Source: an uncultured Eubacteriales bacterium
Lineage (GTDB): Bacteria; Bacillota; Clostridia; Oscillospirales; Oscillospiraceae
DNA length: 59,450 bases
Assembly: GCA_959602365.1 (NCBI GenBank)
Contig: CAUGSS010000016.1
Coordinates: 1-59,450, forward strand
Reading direction: 5' to 3'
Each line of letters opens with the position of its first letter. Position 1 is the stretch's first letter. The position numbers were made by a program, and so were the translations under genes. Below the pieces are notes generated by a model, which saw only the letters and a program-made list of their open reading frames with translations, did no database searches and was not told the origin of the DNA. Below are positions 24,672 to 34,441 of this stretch, one piece after another.

Positions 24672-27600
24672 ATGGACGGAGTGGAACGCTATGAGGCAGG
24701 AAAGGCTGCCGCGGAGCAGCTGCGCCCCGGCGCGCTTCAAAAGACAAAACCGCAGCTCCGGCAGTTGAAGCTGTATATGATGCGGCTTGACCGGCATATT
24801 CGACAGGCCGAGACGGGTGCCGCGCCCGCTGATCCGGAGCGCTGGCTTTTGGACAACCAATACCTGATTCAGCTGGCAGGTCAGAGCATCCAAGAGGGAT
24901 TCCGCAAGGCGGGCAGGCTGCCCGTGCTGGAAGAGGATGGGACATCTTGCAGACTTGTGGTTTTGGCCCGGGAGATTGCGGCGCTTCCAGAGGCCACAGC
25001 CCTGACGCAGGATGATTTTTGCTCCTTTTTAAGCGGATTGCAATCGGCAGAACCTTTGCTGGAGCGAGAATTGCGCACCTTGCTTTCAGCGCTTCAGTTT
25101 GCAGCTCTGGAACAGTTGGTTCAGGCGCTTGGGCTGACAGCGGAAGGCAGAGAAGTGCTGTTTGCACAGGCCTGTTCCGCGCTGCGCCATTGGAGCGACC
25201 TGAATTTTCAGGCCATAGCGGAGCAGTCCAGTCTGATTCACGCCGCCTTTTTGGCGGATCCATCCGGGGACTACCCCCAGATGCCCGATCGGGATCGGGG
25301 TCAATACCGGAAGCGGCTGGAGCAGCTGTCCCGCAGGAAGGGAATAGAGGAGGCTGAGGCGGCCCGGGCGCTGGTGGAAGAGGCCGAGGGCAGGCACATC
25401 GGTTTTTTGCTCTTTCGGGAGGACTCTATGCCGGTGCGGGTGCTCCAGGCTGGCTACTATCCGGGCATTGCGATCGTCAGTCTGATCCTCGCGCTGTGGC
25501 TGGGCTTCCTGACGGGCCGCGGTTGGAGTTTTCTCATGTTTTGGCTGCCTGTCGCTCAGATTTGGAAGAGCGTATTGGATGCTGTTCTGGTCCGTGTGCT
25601 GCCTCCGAGGCCGGTGTTCCGATTGGCCTTTCGAGCCGGCCTTTCCAAATCGGAACGCACCCTGGTGGTCAAAGCCGCGGTCTTGGGCAAGGGAGGCTGC
25701 CTGGAAGAGGCGCATCAGTTGGAGCGCGTCTTTCTGGCCAACCGGGACTGTGGCGAGGAGCTGTCCCTTGGCCTGCTGGTGGATCTGCCGGAACGCAATA
25801 CACCCCTGGCCCAAACAGATCGGGAGAGTCTCTCCAGGTTAAAATCTGTTCTGGACAAACTGAACCGGAAATACGGCGGCCGTTTTTTCCTGTTCTTTCG
25901 TGCCCCGGTTTATCAGAACAGACAGGGGACTTTCTCCGGGTGGGAGCGCAAGCGAGGCGCCCTGCTGGAGCTGGCGCAGATGCTGCGTGCCCGCCGTTCC
26001 GGAATAGAGGTTTACTCAGGGGACCGTACCCGGCTGAACCGGGTGCGCTATCTGGTCGTGCTGGACAGCGACACTGACCCGGGGGTGGGCGGGATCCGCC
26101 CGCTGGTGGGCGCTATGCGCCATCCGCTGAACCGGCCTGTGCTGGATGAACGGCGCCGGGTTGTCCGGACAGGGTATGGCATCATCCAGCCCCAGATCCG
26201 CACCGAACTGGCGGCGGCCAGTGCGACGCCCTTTGCCCGTTTCTTTTCCGGAGGAGCAGGCAGTGATCCCTATCGCGGCAGTCACAGCGAACTGTGCCAC
26301 GAACTGTTTGATGAGTCCTCTTTCTGCGGTAAGGGCATTCTGGATATTGACTGTTTTCTGACGTGCCTGGAGGGCAGATTTCCAGAACAGCGAGTGCTGT
26401 CCCACGACATCCTGGAAGGGGCTTATCTGCGCACCGGCTATCTCAGCCAGATCAGCTTCCGGGATGGTTTTCCAGCTGCAGTCAGCTCGTTTTACCGCCG
26501 ACAGCATCGCTGGGTACGGGGGGACTGGCAAAACTTTGCCTGGGTGCTTCCCCATGTTCCGTCCGGAGAGGGAGCGGAGCAGAATCCGATCAGCGCCGTT
26601 TCCCGGTGGAAGCTGGCGGATAATTTGCGCAGGAGTTTGACTCCGGTAGCCCAGATGGTGTGCCTGTTGTGGGCGGCAGCGGCAGGGGATGGATTCGGAT
26701 GGCTGGGCTGGATTGCACTGGCCTCTGTCGCCCTGGACCCCATCCTCGCCTATGTATTCGATATCATCCCGCGGCGCTCGCTGCGCCGCTTTCATTCCCG
26801 TATTCAGACAGGGGTGAGGGAAATGGTGTTGGGGATAGGTGTTCGGCTGGCGCTGCTGCCGCTGGAAAGCTGGATCAACCTCACCGCCATATGCACCGCG
26901 CTCTGGCGCAGTCTGATCTCCCACAAAAACCTGCTGCAGTGGACGACCTCTGCCCAGCAAAGCGCCGTCGGAGGTGGGCTGCTGCCCGCCTGTCTCCCCA
27001 TACTTGCGGTGGGGCTTGGCACCGCAGCGGTGACCCGTCGGCCTGCGGCACTGCTGCTGGCGCTGCTCTGGTTGTTCTCGCCAGTCATTGTCACCTGCCT
27101 GGAGCGCAGGCCGCCCAAAGCAAGACTGCACTCTGCTGAGCGGGCATTTCTGCTCCATGAGGCGGAATTAATCTGGGGCTTTTTTGACGACTTCCTACAG
27201 CCGGAGCGCAACTATCTGCCGCCGGATAACTTTCAGCTGCGCCCCTATCAGGGCCCGGCGGAACGGACTTCACCCACCAATATCGGCTTTGCCGCGCTAA
27301 GCTGCATGGCGGCGGTGGATCTGGGTTTGGAGAGCCGGGAGAATGCCGTTGAACGGCTGGCCGGAATGCTGGACACGCTGGAGCGAATGGAAAAATGGAG
27401 AGGGAATCTCTTCAATTGGTATCACACCATTACACTGCAGCCGATGGAACCCAGAGTGGTATCCTCGGTGGACAGCGGCAATTTGTGCGCCTGTCTCTTT
27501 GCCCTCGCGGCAGGTCTGGAGGAATGGGGGCGAAAGGATCTGGCGCGGCGGGCCCTTGCGCTGGCCCGGGGCGCCGAGCTGGGGGCGCTGTACGATCCGG

Positions 27601-30600
27601 ACAAGCATCTGTTCTATATCTCCTATGAGCCGGACAGCGGCAACTGGTCCGCCTCACACTACGATCTGATGGCCAGCGAGGCGCGTCTGCTGAGCTATAT
27701 CGCCCTGGCGCAGGGACAGGTGGAGCACCGCCATTGGGCCGCGCTCAGCCGGGCGCAGGCCTCAGCCCACGGCTACCAGGGCATGGTTTCCTGGTTCGGA
27801 ACCATGTTTGAGTATTTCATGCCCCATCTGCTGCTTCCCCTGCCGGAGGACTCGTTCTTATATGAAAGTCTGGCATTCTGCGCTTGTGAGCAGCTCTCTT
27901 TTGGACGAGAGCGGGCCATACCCTGGGGCGTCTCAGAGTCTGCCGTCCCTGCCCTGGATCAGAACGGCTGCTATGGGTATCGGGCCAATGGAGTTCCGGC
28001 GATTGCCCTGTGTCATCTGCCGGATCGGCCGCCGGTGGTGGCGCCTTACGCCACCTATCTGGCGCTCTCCATCCTGCCCCACCGGGCAGTGGAAAACCTG
28101 CACCGCCTGCGGGAGGATGGCCTGGAAGGGAAATATGGACTTTATGAGGCGGCGGAATACGGCTCTAACGGAGTTTTGGCCGCCAGAAGCTGGATGTCCC
28201 ATCACATGGGTATGAGTCTGACGGCGATTGACAATGCGTTGCATGATCAGATCTTGGTGAAACGCTTTCTCTCCCAACCCGAAATGGGGGCTTGCCGTTC
28301 CCTGTTGGAGGAGGCGGTGCCCCGGGGGAGCAGGCCTTTGAACCGGCGCCGCCGGCCTGCTCCGGCGGTCCGAGAGCGGGCCGACACCAAATGGAAGCTC
28401 ACAGGGGAGGGGGTCGACGGGCAGAATCCGGTATGCACGCTGCTTCAAAGCCCCGGTTTTTCCGCTGTCGTGACCAACTCGGGGTATTGCTGGCTGAGCG
28501 GAGAGCGGGAATCCCTGACGGCCAGGAGAGAACCGCCCGCCCTGTTTTTGCGCCGGGGAGACCGGGTGTTTTCCCTCTTTCCATGCCCCAGCGGAGCGCG
28601 GGTTCAGTGGACACTGGGGGAGCGGCAGTGCACGTTCCTGCGCAGGCTGGAAGAGGGAAATATAGTGGCCAGGCTGGAGATACAGCTGTCTCCATCCGGC
28701 AGCTTGGAGTGGAGCCTGGAGCTGTCCGGAGCGCTGGGTGACAGCGCGCTCCTTTTCCTGCTGCGGCCGCAGTTGGCCACAGAGCGCGATTTTCTGGCCC
28801 ATCCCGCCTTCAGCCTTCTGCGGATTGAGACGGAACACAGCGCCCAGCGCGTCCTGTTTCACCGGCGCAGTGGGAACCAGGCCCATCCGGATCTGTCTTG
28901 CAAATGGACGGGCCCTGATATTCAGAGTTTTGTAGGCGTAAAGGCAGTGGCGCGCCAATCGGAACTTGGGCTGCCGGAGGCGGACCCCAGCCTGTTGCTG
29001 GAGCTGCCGCTGCAGGCCGGGGGAGGAAAAACCGCGCGGATGGAAGTGCAGTTGGCCACTGGGGAAGCGACGCGCCGCAATCGCACGGCGCTGAATCAGC
29101 CGCCTGAACTTTTAGATCTGTCCGCCCGTCTTCTGCCCAATTTGATTTTTGCCCCTCAGCTCGGGCGGGACGGGGCGCCGGGCCCGCAGAGACTGCTGTG
29201 GAGTCTTGGCATTTCTGGGGACGATCCAATCGTGATGTCATACCCGCCGGCGCATCAGGAGCAATGGCGGCTCTGGGTGCGGACCTGGCAATATCTCTGC
29301 TCCAGCGGCGTCCCATTTGATCTTGTGTTGATCGCTGATGCTGCCCAGGCCGGTCAATTGCGCTCCTGGGCAGCGGCGCAGGGGATCTCCTGGGGCGGGC
29401 ATTGCGGCCTTCATCTGGTTGCCGCGGACCCGGCCAACGAGGCGCTTCTGAAGGGAATGGCCTGTGCCAGGCTGGACTGTCTGCCGGAACCGGGGAAGAA
29501 CTTTTGGACAGCAGGTGCTGACCGATCGTGGAGTATCCCACAGCGGGAGGCCCCTCAATGGCATTGGGACGGGAATCGTTTTCGCCTCTCGTGCCGGGGA
29601 AATCTGCCGCCGGTCCGATGGAGCACTCCGTTGACCAACGGCGGCTTTGGTTATCTGGCCATGGATACCGGCGGCGGTTACCTCTGGTCCAAAAACGCCA
29701 GGCTGTTCCGCATCACCCCGTGGGACAACAATCCCTGGGCGCAGGAAGGGCCGGAAGATCTGTCCCTGTTGGTGGAAGGCCGGGAAATCTCACTGTTCGC
29801 CCGGCGGGACGGCTTGGACTGCACCCTCACCTTTGGCCCTGGTTTTTTGCAGTGGGAAAAGAACCTGATCGGGGAATGCCGTTCGGTGCTGACCGCGTTT
29901 GTTCCGCCGGAGCGCAATGAGCGGGTCTTCCTGCTGGAACTGCACAACCTGCCTCAAAATGCCAAGCTCCTTTGGCGCATACAGCCCCAGATGGGAGAGT
30001 ATCTTACCCAGGGGCTCTGGGCCGCCGGCGAAGTCCAGGAAAACAGTGTGTGGCTCAAAAACCCGGTATCCGAACGCTCGGGAATTCGGCTGTCCGCATC
30101 TGTCCCCTGGGAGGAGATTTGTTTGCCGGAGGGGCGGGAGCGCGCCGTGGTGCTGACCGGAGCTGCTTCGCCGCGGGTGGTCCTGCAGGCGGGCGAACCC
30201 TGTGCCCGGCTGACAGAGGCGACGGCTGGGACACTGTTGGCGGAGACTGAGGCCCTATGGCAGGACCGCTGCAGCAGCCTGGAGGTTGTCACCCCGGATA
30301 AAGCCCTCAACCATTACCTGGGATTCTGGGGGCAATATCAGGTTCAGGCCAGTCGGATGCTCTCGCGCACCTCGGTATACCAATGCGGCGGGGCCTATGG
30401 CTTCCGGGATCAACTGCAGGACTGCTGTGCCCTGTTTCAGAGCAATCCCGACCTGGCCAGAGAACACATCCTGCGCTGCTGCCGGCATCAGTTTACAGAG
30501 GGGGACGTGCTGCACTGGTGGCACGAGATTCCCGGAGGCGGCGCAGATGCCGGTGTGCGCACCCGCATGACCGACGATCTGCTTTGGCTGCCCTACACCC

Positions 30601-31778
30601 TGTCCGTCTGGTGGGAGGAGACCGGGGACACCGAACTGCTGGGCCGGCAGGAGCCGTATTTGGCCGGGGAGCGGCTGGGGCCGGAGGAAAAGGACCGGTA
30701 TTTTGCGCCGGTTTTCAGCGAGGCGCGAGAGAGCGTCTACCGCCATGGCATCCGGGCGGTGGAATGCGTTTTGGGCCGGGGTGTGGGCGCTCACGGCCTG
30801 TGCAAGATGGGGGGCGGCGACTGGAATGACGGCATGGACAAGGTGGGCAGCGCCGGTCGTGGCGAGAGCGTCTGGCTGACCTGGTTTACTGTTCTCGTGC
30901 TGCGCCGGTTTGCCACGGTGTGTGAGGCCATGAATGAGCCTGACCGGGCTGGGCGCTACCGGTCCACCGCCGGAATATTGTCCGAGTCGGCACAGCAGTG
31001 CTGGGACGGCGCCTGGTTTTTGCGCGGATATTTTGATTCCGGAGCGCCGCTGGGCGGCAGCAGCTGCCCGGAGTGTCAGATTGACTCCATTTCACAGAGC
31101 TTTGCCGCCCTGGCCTGCGGCGATCAACCCAGGGTTCGCCAGGCCTTGGAGCATGCCCAGGCTCTGCTGATGGATGAGGAGAGCGGCACTGTGGCCCTGC
31201 TGGATCCGCCGTTTGATGGCAAAGGACCTGATCCCGGCTATATCGCTGATTATCGGCCCGGCAATCGGGAGAACGGCGGACAGTATACCCACGCGGCCGT
31301 CTGGTTGGCTTTGGCCTGGTTCCAGCTGGGAGAGGCGGATCGGGGATGGACCATATTGCGCACCCTTCTGCCGGAGCACCATCCTGTGGAGCGGTATCGG
31401 GCGGAGCCCTTTGTCCTGGCGGCCGATGTCTCCCGGGAACGGGGAAAGGAGGGGGCCGCAGGATGGAGCTGGTACACCGGCGCCGCCGGTTGGTACTGGC
31501 GGGTGGCCGTCCGGGAGCTGCTGGGGATTCGGTTCCGGGGCGGGCTGCTCTATCTGGAACCAAATCTGCCCTCCGAATGGCCGGGGTACCGTGCGGCGTT
31601 TGGGCTGGATGGCGGGAGGCTGGAGATCGAGGTAGCCTATGGCGTGGAAAATCGCATGTTTTTGGATGGATGCGAAGTCAGCCAGGGGATCAGTCTGAGC
31701 GGTCTCAAAGGGCGGCACAGCCTCCGCTTGGAAATTCTTCGAAAAAGAGGGTGCGCAACAGAGGAAAATCATGTATAA
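24672..31778 (+). CDS. Cyclic beta-1,2-glucan synthase-like protein (GT84 + glucoamylase-like + GH94)
   Basis: A 2368-residue membrane protein. After a helical N terminus and membrane segments (about 270-310), a glycosyltransferase domain carries VVLDSDTDP (about 463, UDP-sugar/metal Asp residues) and the product-site QHRWVRGDW (about 610). Further membrane segments lie near 660-695 and 790-810. A glucoamylase-like domain begins with SPTNIGFAAL (about 868). The last third is two GH94-type segments, with the catalytic GDWNDG near 2048. This is the layout of NdvB/Cgs, which initiates, elongates, trims by phosphorolysis and cyclises beta-1,2-glucan. ATG at 24672 follows GGAGGCAG. NdvB proteins are usually about 2800 residues, so this copy is shorter. 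It is monocistronic. Confidence 0.85.
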   Translation: MDGVERYEAGKAAAEQLRPGALQKTKPQLRQLKLYMMRLDRHIRQAETGAAPADPERWLLDNQYLIQLAGQSIQEGFRKAGRLPVLEEDGTSCRLVVLAREIAALPEATALTQDDFCSFLSGLQSAEPLLERELRTLLSALQFAALEQLVQALGLTAEGREVLFAQACSALRHWSDLNFQAIAEQSSLIHAAFLADPSGDYPQMPDRDRGQYRKRLEQLSRRKGIEEAEAARALVEEAEGRHIGFLLFREDSMPVRVLQAGYYPGIAIVSLILALWLGFLTGRGWSFLMFWLPVAQIWKSVLDAVLVRVLPPRPVFRLAFRAGLSKSERTLVVKAAVLGKGGCLEEAHQLERVFLANRDCGEELSLGLLVDLPERNTPLAQTDRESLSRLKSVLDKLNRKYGGRFFLFFRAPVYQNRQGTFSGWERKRGALLELAQMLRARRSGIEVYSGDRTRLNRVRYLVVLDSDTDPGVGGIRPLVGAMRHPLNRPVLDERRRVVRTGYGIIQPQIRTELAAASATPFARFFSGGAGSDPYRGSHSELCHELFDESSFCGKGILDIDCFLTCLEGRFPEQRVLSHDILEGAYLRTGYLSQISFRDGFPAAVSSFYRRQHRWVRGDWQNFAWVLPHVPSGEGAEQNPISAVSRWKLADNLRRSLTPVAQMVCLLWAAAAGDGFGWLGWIALASVALDPILAYVFDIIPRRSLRRFHSRIQTGVREMVLGIGVRLALLPLESWINLTAICTALWRSLISHKNLLQWTTSAQQSAVGGGLLPACLPILAVGLGTAAVTRRPAALLLALLWLFSPVIVTCLERRPPKARLHSAERAFLLHEAELIWGFFDDFLQPERNYLPPDNFQLRPYQGPAERTSPTNIGFAALSCMAAVDLGLESRENAVERLAGMLDTLERMEKWRGNLFNWYHTITLQPMEPRVVSSVDSGNLCACLFALAAGLEEWGRKDLARRALALARGAELGALYDPDKHLFYISYEPDSGNWSASHYDLMASEARLLSYIALAQGQVEHRHWAALSRAQASAHGYQGMVSWFGTMFEYFMPHLLLPLPEDSFLYESLAFCACEQLSFGRERAIPWGVSESAVPALDQNGCYGYRANGVPAIALCHLPDRPPVVAPYATYLALSILPHRAVENLHRLREDGLEGKYGLYEAAEYGSNGVLAARSWMSHHMGMSLTAIDNALHDQILVKRFLSQPEMGACRSLLEEAVPRGSRPLNRRRRPAPAVRERADTKWKLTGEGVDGQNPVCTLLQSPGFSAVVTNSGYCWLSGERESLTARREPPALFLRRGDRVFSLFPCPSGARVQWTLGERQCTFLRRLEEGNIVARLEIQLSPSGSLEWSLELSGALGDSALLFLLRPQLATERDFLAHPAFSLLRIETEHSAQRVLFHRRSGNQAHPDLSCKWTGPDIQSFVGVKAVARQSELGLPEADPSLLLELPLQAGGGKTARMEVQLATGEATRRNRTALNQPPELLDLSARLLPNLIFAPQLGRDGAPGPQRLLWSLGISGDDPIVMSYPPAHQEQWRLWVRTWQYLCSSGVPFDLVLIADAAQAGQLRSWAAAQGISWGGHCGLHLVAADPANEALLKGMACARLDCLPEPGKNFWTAGADRSWSIPQREAPQWHWDGNRFRLSCRGNLPPVRWSTPLTNGGFGYLAMDTGGGYLWSKNARLFRITPWDNNPWAQEGPEDLSLLVEGREISLFARRDGLDCTLTFGPGFLQWEKNLIGECRSVLTAFVPPERNERVFLLELHNLPQNAKLLWRIQPQMGEYLTQGLWAAGEVQENSVWLKNPVSERSGIRLSASVPWEEICLPEGRERAVVLTGAASPRVVLQAGEPCARLTEATAGTLLAETEALWQDRCSSLEVVTPDKALNHYLGFWGQYQVQASRMLSRTSVYQCGGAYGFRDQLQDCCALFQSNPDLAREHILRCCRHQFTEGDVLHWWHEIPGGGADAGVRTRMTDDLLWLPYTLSVWWEETGDTELLGRQEPYLAGERLGPEEKDRYFAPVFSEARESVYRHGIRAVECVLGRGVGAHGLCKMGGGDWNDGMDKVGSAGRGESVWLTWFTVLVLRRFATVCEAMNEPDRAGRYRSTAGILSESAQQCWDGAWFLRGYFDSGAPLGGSSCPECQIDSISQSFAALACGDQPRVRQALEHAQALLMDEESGTVALLDPPFDGKGPDPGYIADYRPGNRENGGQYTHAAVWLALAWFQLGEADRGWTILRTLLPEHHPVERYRAEPFVLAADVSRERGKEGAAGWSWYTGAAGWYWRVAVRELLGIRFRGGLLYLEPNLPSEWPGYRAAFGLDGGRLEIEVAYGVENRMFLDGCEVSQGISLSGLKGRHSLRLEILRKRGCATEENHV

Positions 31779-31875
31779 TAAAAGCTGTTGAATGTCTCCC
31801 GGACCGATCAGGCCTACCGGAAAAGGTATTTTGCCGCATCGGCCGGGAAGAGCACAGGACAGGAGGGTGTGTTGA

Positions 31876-33183
31876 TTGACCACAGAGCATATGGAACTGA
31901 TGCCGGGGGTCTGCCTTACCGTGGTTCGGACGAAAAAATTCAAGAGCAGCCATTGGTCTCTGCGGCTGCTGGCGCCCCTGCGCCGGGAGACGGCAGCGCT
32001 CAACGCCCTGCTGCCTTTTGTGCTGCGCCGCGGTACAGCTCAGCTGCCCGACCTGTCGGCCCTGTCCGCCGCACTGGACGAGCTTTACGGCGGCGCCATT
32101 GAGCCGGCTGTCCGAAAATGCGGGGATATGCAGTGTATTGGGTTTGAGGCCAGTTTTCTGGACGATGCCTTTGTTCCGGGAGGCGGCGGTATTTTGGACC
32201 GTGCGGCCTCATTGCTGGGAGATCTGCTGCTCCATCCCGCCACCAAAAACGGCCGCCTGCGTCATGATTATGTAAACAGTGAGCGGGAAAATCTGATCCG
32301 TATGATCCAGAGCAGCCGCAACGATAAGATGCAGTATGCCCAGGAACGGCTGCTGGAGGAGATGTGCACAGGGGAGGCCTACGCCATCGGCCGATTTGGC
32401 ACAGTGGAGGAGGCGGAGAAGATCAACGTCTCAAAGCTGTTCGCTCAGTATCAGACGCTGTTGGAACAGGCCCCTATCGAGCTGTTCTACTGCGGTTCCG
32501 CGCCTGCTCGGCGGGTGGAACTGGCTTGGCGGGAGGCTTTGATGGGCCTGCCCCGCAGCACGGAGCGTTATCCGGTGGAAACCGACGCCCGGCGCCCGGC
32601 GCTGGGAGAGGTGCGCACGTTTCAGGAGCATATGGAAGTTGCCCAGGGGAAGATGGAGCTCGGTTTTCGCATCGGCTTCGGCCTTGGGGATCCTATGTAT
32701 CCGGCGATGCTGGTGCTCAACGCCATGTACGGCGGAACCACGACCTCCCGGCTGTTTCTCCATGTCAGGGAAAGGCTGTCCCTCTGCTACTACGCCACGT
32801 CCACTCTGGTCAGTCTGAAAGGGCTGGTCCTGGTGGCGTGCGGCGTGGATCCGGCCCATTTTGAGGCGGCGAAACAGGAGATACTGAATCAGCTGGCTGA
32901 GCTTCAGCGGGGGGAGTTCACCACGCAGGAGTTTGAGGCGGCCCGCCGGAGCGTGGTCAACGATTTGCGTTCTGCCCTGGATGAGCAGGGGCGTATGGCG
33001 GGGTATTGGCTGATGGACCGCGCGGGGGGCGAGGCTTTTGATCTGGAACAGCTCATCGCCCAGGTTGAGGATGTGACCGAGGGAATGGCCGCTGCGGCGG
33101 CCATGGAACTGCAGCTGGACAGCGTCTACTGTCTGTCGGGCGCGGCAGCATCGGATGGGGAGGCGGAAGATGAAGGAGCTTGA
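31876..33183 (+). CDS. yfmF: M16-family protein YfmF (non-catalytic partner)
   Basis: A 435-residue M16 (insulinase-like) fold protein. It lacks the HxxEH zinc site, so it is probably the inactive half of a heterodimer with the next gene. The N terminus PGVCLTVVRTKKFKSSHWSL and the second-half segment MYGGTTTSRLFLHVRERLSLCYYATS match the YfmF family, which NCBI associates with EF-P 5-aminopentanol modification in Bacillus. TTG at 31876 follows AGGAGGGTG; an ATG at 31891 is possible. It overlaps the catalytic partner by 14 bases. Confidence 0.85.
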   Translation: MTTEHMELMPGVCLTVVRTKKFKSSHWSLRLLAPLRRETAALNALLPFVLRRGTAQLPDLSALSAALDELYGGAIEPAVRKCGDMQCIGFEASFLDDAFVPGGGGILDRAASLLGDLLLHPATKNGRLRHDYVNSERENLIRMIQSSRNDKMQYAQERLLEEMCTGEAYAIGRFGTVEEAEKINVSKLFAQYQTLLEQAPIELFYCGSAPARRVELAWREALMGLPRSTERYPVETDARRPALGEVRTFQEHMEVAQGKMELGFRIGFGLGDPMYPAMLVLNAMYGGTTTSRLFLHVRERLSLCYYATSTLVSLKGLVLVACGVDPAHFEAAKQEILNQLAELQRGEFTTQEFEAARRSVVNDLRSALDEQGRMAGYWLMDRAGGEAFDLEQLIAQVEDVTEGMAAAAAMELQLDSVYCLSGAAASDGEAEDEGA

Positions 33184-34432
33184 GTACGCCCGTCTGGGTG
33201 AACGGTGTTATTACGAGACTCTGATCAACGGCCTTACAGTCTACGTTCTGCCAAAGGCGGGCTACTCCAAGTCCTTCGCCTTTTTTGCAACGCATTACGG
33301 GGGAGAGGACGAGCGTTTTCGCACCGGCGAGCGCTGGCACCAGACGCCCGGGGGAGTGGCCCACTTTCTGGAACACAAATTGTTTGACATGCCGGAAGGA
33401 AACGCCCTTCAGACGCTGTCCGCCCTGGGGGCGTCCCCCAATGCCTTTACGTCTTCTGATCTGACCGGCTATTATTTCTCCTGTACCGATCACGTCTATG
33501 AAAACCTGCGTACGCTGCTGCGTTTTGTCACAACGCCATATTTTACAGAGGACAGTGTGGCCAAGGAACAGGGGATCATCGGTCAGGAAATCCGGATGAT
33601 AGAGGATAATCCAAGCTGGCGTGTTTACCAGAACCTGCTGGAATCCCTTTATGCCCGCCATACCATCCGAAAGTCTGTCGCGGGCACGGTGGAATCCATC
33701 GCCCAAATTACACCCGATGTGCTGGAGCGCTGCCACAGGACGTTTTATCATCCCTCCAATATGGTGCTCTGTGTGGAGGGCTGTGTGGAGCCCCGCAAGA
33801 TTTTTCAGATGGCGGCGGCTCTGGTGCCCTCCGCGCCTCCTCAGACCATCCATCGGGACCACGGCGCACCGGAGGCTCCGGAATCTGCCTGTCAGGAGGT
33901 CAGCCTGGAGATGGAAGTCTCCGCGCCGAGTTTTCTCCTGGGGTTCAAGGCCGAACCGGGCGGCTCCCTGCGCCGCAAACTGGCGGGAGAACTGGCGGCT
34001 GAGCTGCTGGCCGGTGAGTCCAGCCCTCTGTACGCCCGGCTCTATCAGCAAGGGCTGATAGATAAGAGCTTCGGCGTAGAGTATGACGCCGGACCGGAGA
34101 CCGCCCACTTCATCTTTGGCGGCGAGAGCCCCGATCCGGCGGGAGTGTCTGAGGCGATCCTGAGTGAAGGGGTGCGCATTGCGTGGAACGGCTTGGATGA
34201 GGCGCTGTTCCAACGGGTGCGCAAGGCGCTCTATGGGGCCAAGGTGCGGGCGCTGAACTCGTTTGAGCACACCTGTATCCAGATGGCCCGGGGCCACTTT
34301 GAGGGCTATCAGTATCTGGATTTTTCCTCTGTCTATGAACAGATCACCCGGCAGGAGGTGGAAGAACTGCTGCGGGAGTCCATCACCGGGGTGCGCAGCG
34401 CCCTGTCTATCGTCAAACCCAAAGGAGCGTAA
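33170..34432 (+). CDS. yfmH: M16-family zinc peptidase YfmH
   Basis: A 420-residue catalytic M16 peptidase. HFLEH (in GVAHFLEHKLF, about residues 63-67) is the inverted zinc motif, and the distal Glu is about 75 residues on. It is encoded directly after yfmF, as in Bacillus, and the pair probably forms a heterodimeric clamshell. Suggested role: maturation step linked to EF-P modification; the substrate is not evident. ATG at 33170 gives the family N terminus; the longer frame starts inside yfmF. Confidence 0.87.
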   Translation: MKELEYARLGERCYYETLINGLTVYVLPKAGYSKSFAFFATHYGGEDERFRTGERWHQTPGGVAHFLEHKLFDMPEGNALQTLSALGASPNAFTSSDLTGYYFSCTDHVYENLRTLLRFVTTPYFTEDSVAKEQGIIGQEIRMIEDNPSWRVYQNLLESLYARHTIRKSVAGTVESIAQITPDVLERCHRTFYHPSNMVLCVEGCVEPRKIFQMAAALVPSAPPQTIHRDHGAPEAPESACQEVSLEMEVSAPSFLLGFKAEPGGSLRRKLAGELAAELLAGESSPLYARLYQQGLIDKSFGVEYDAGPETAHFIFGGESPDPAGVSEAILSEGVRIAWNGLDEALFQRVRKALYGAKVRALNSFEHTCIQMARGHFEGYQYLDFSSVYEQITRQEVEELLRESITGVRSALSIVKPKGA

Positions 34433-34441
34433 ACAATAGCT

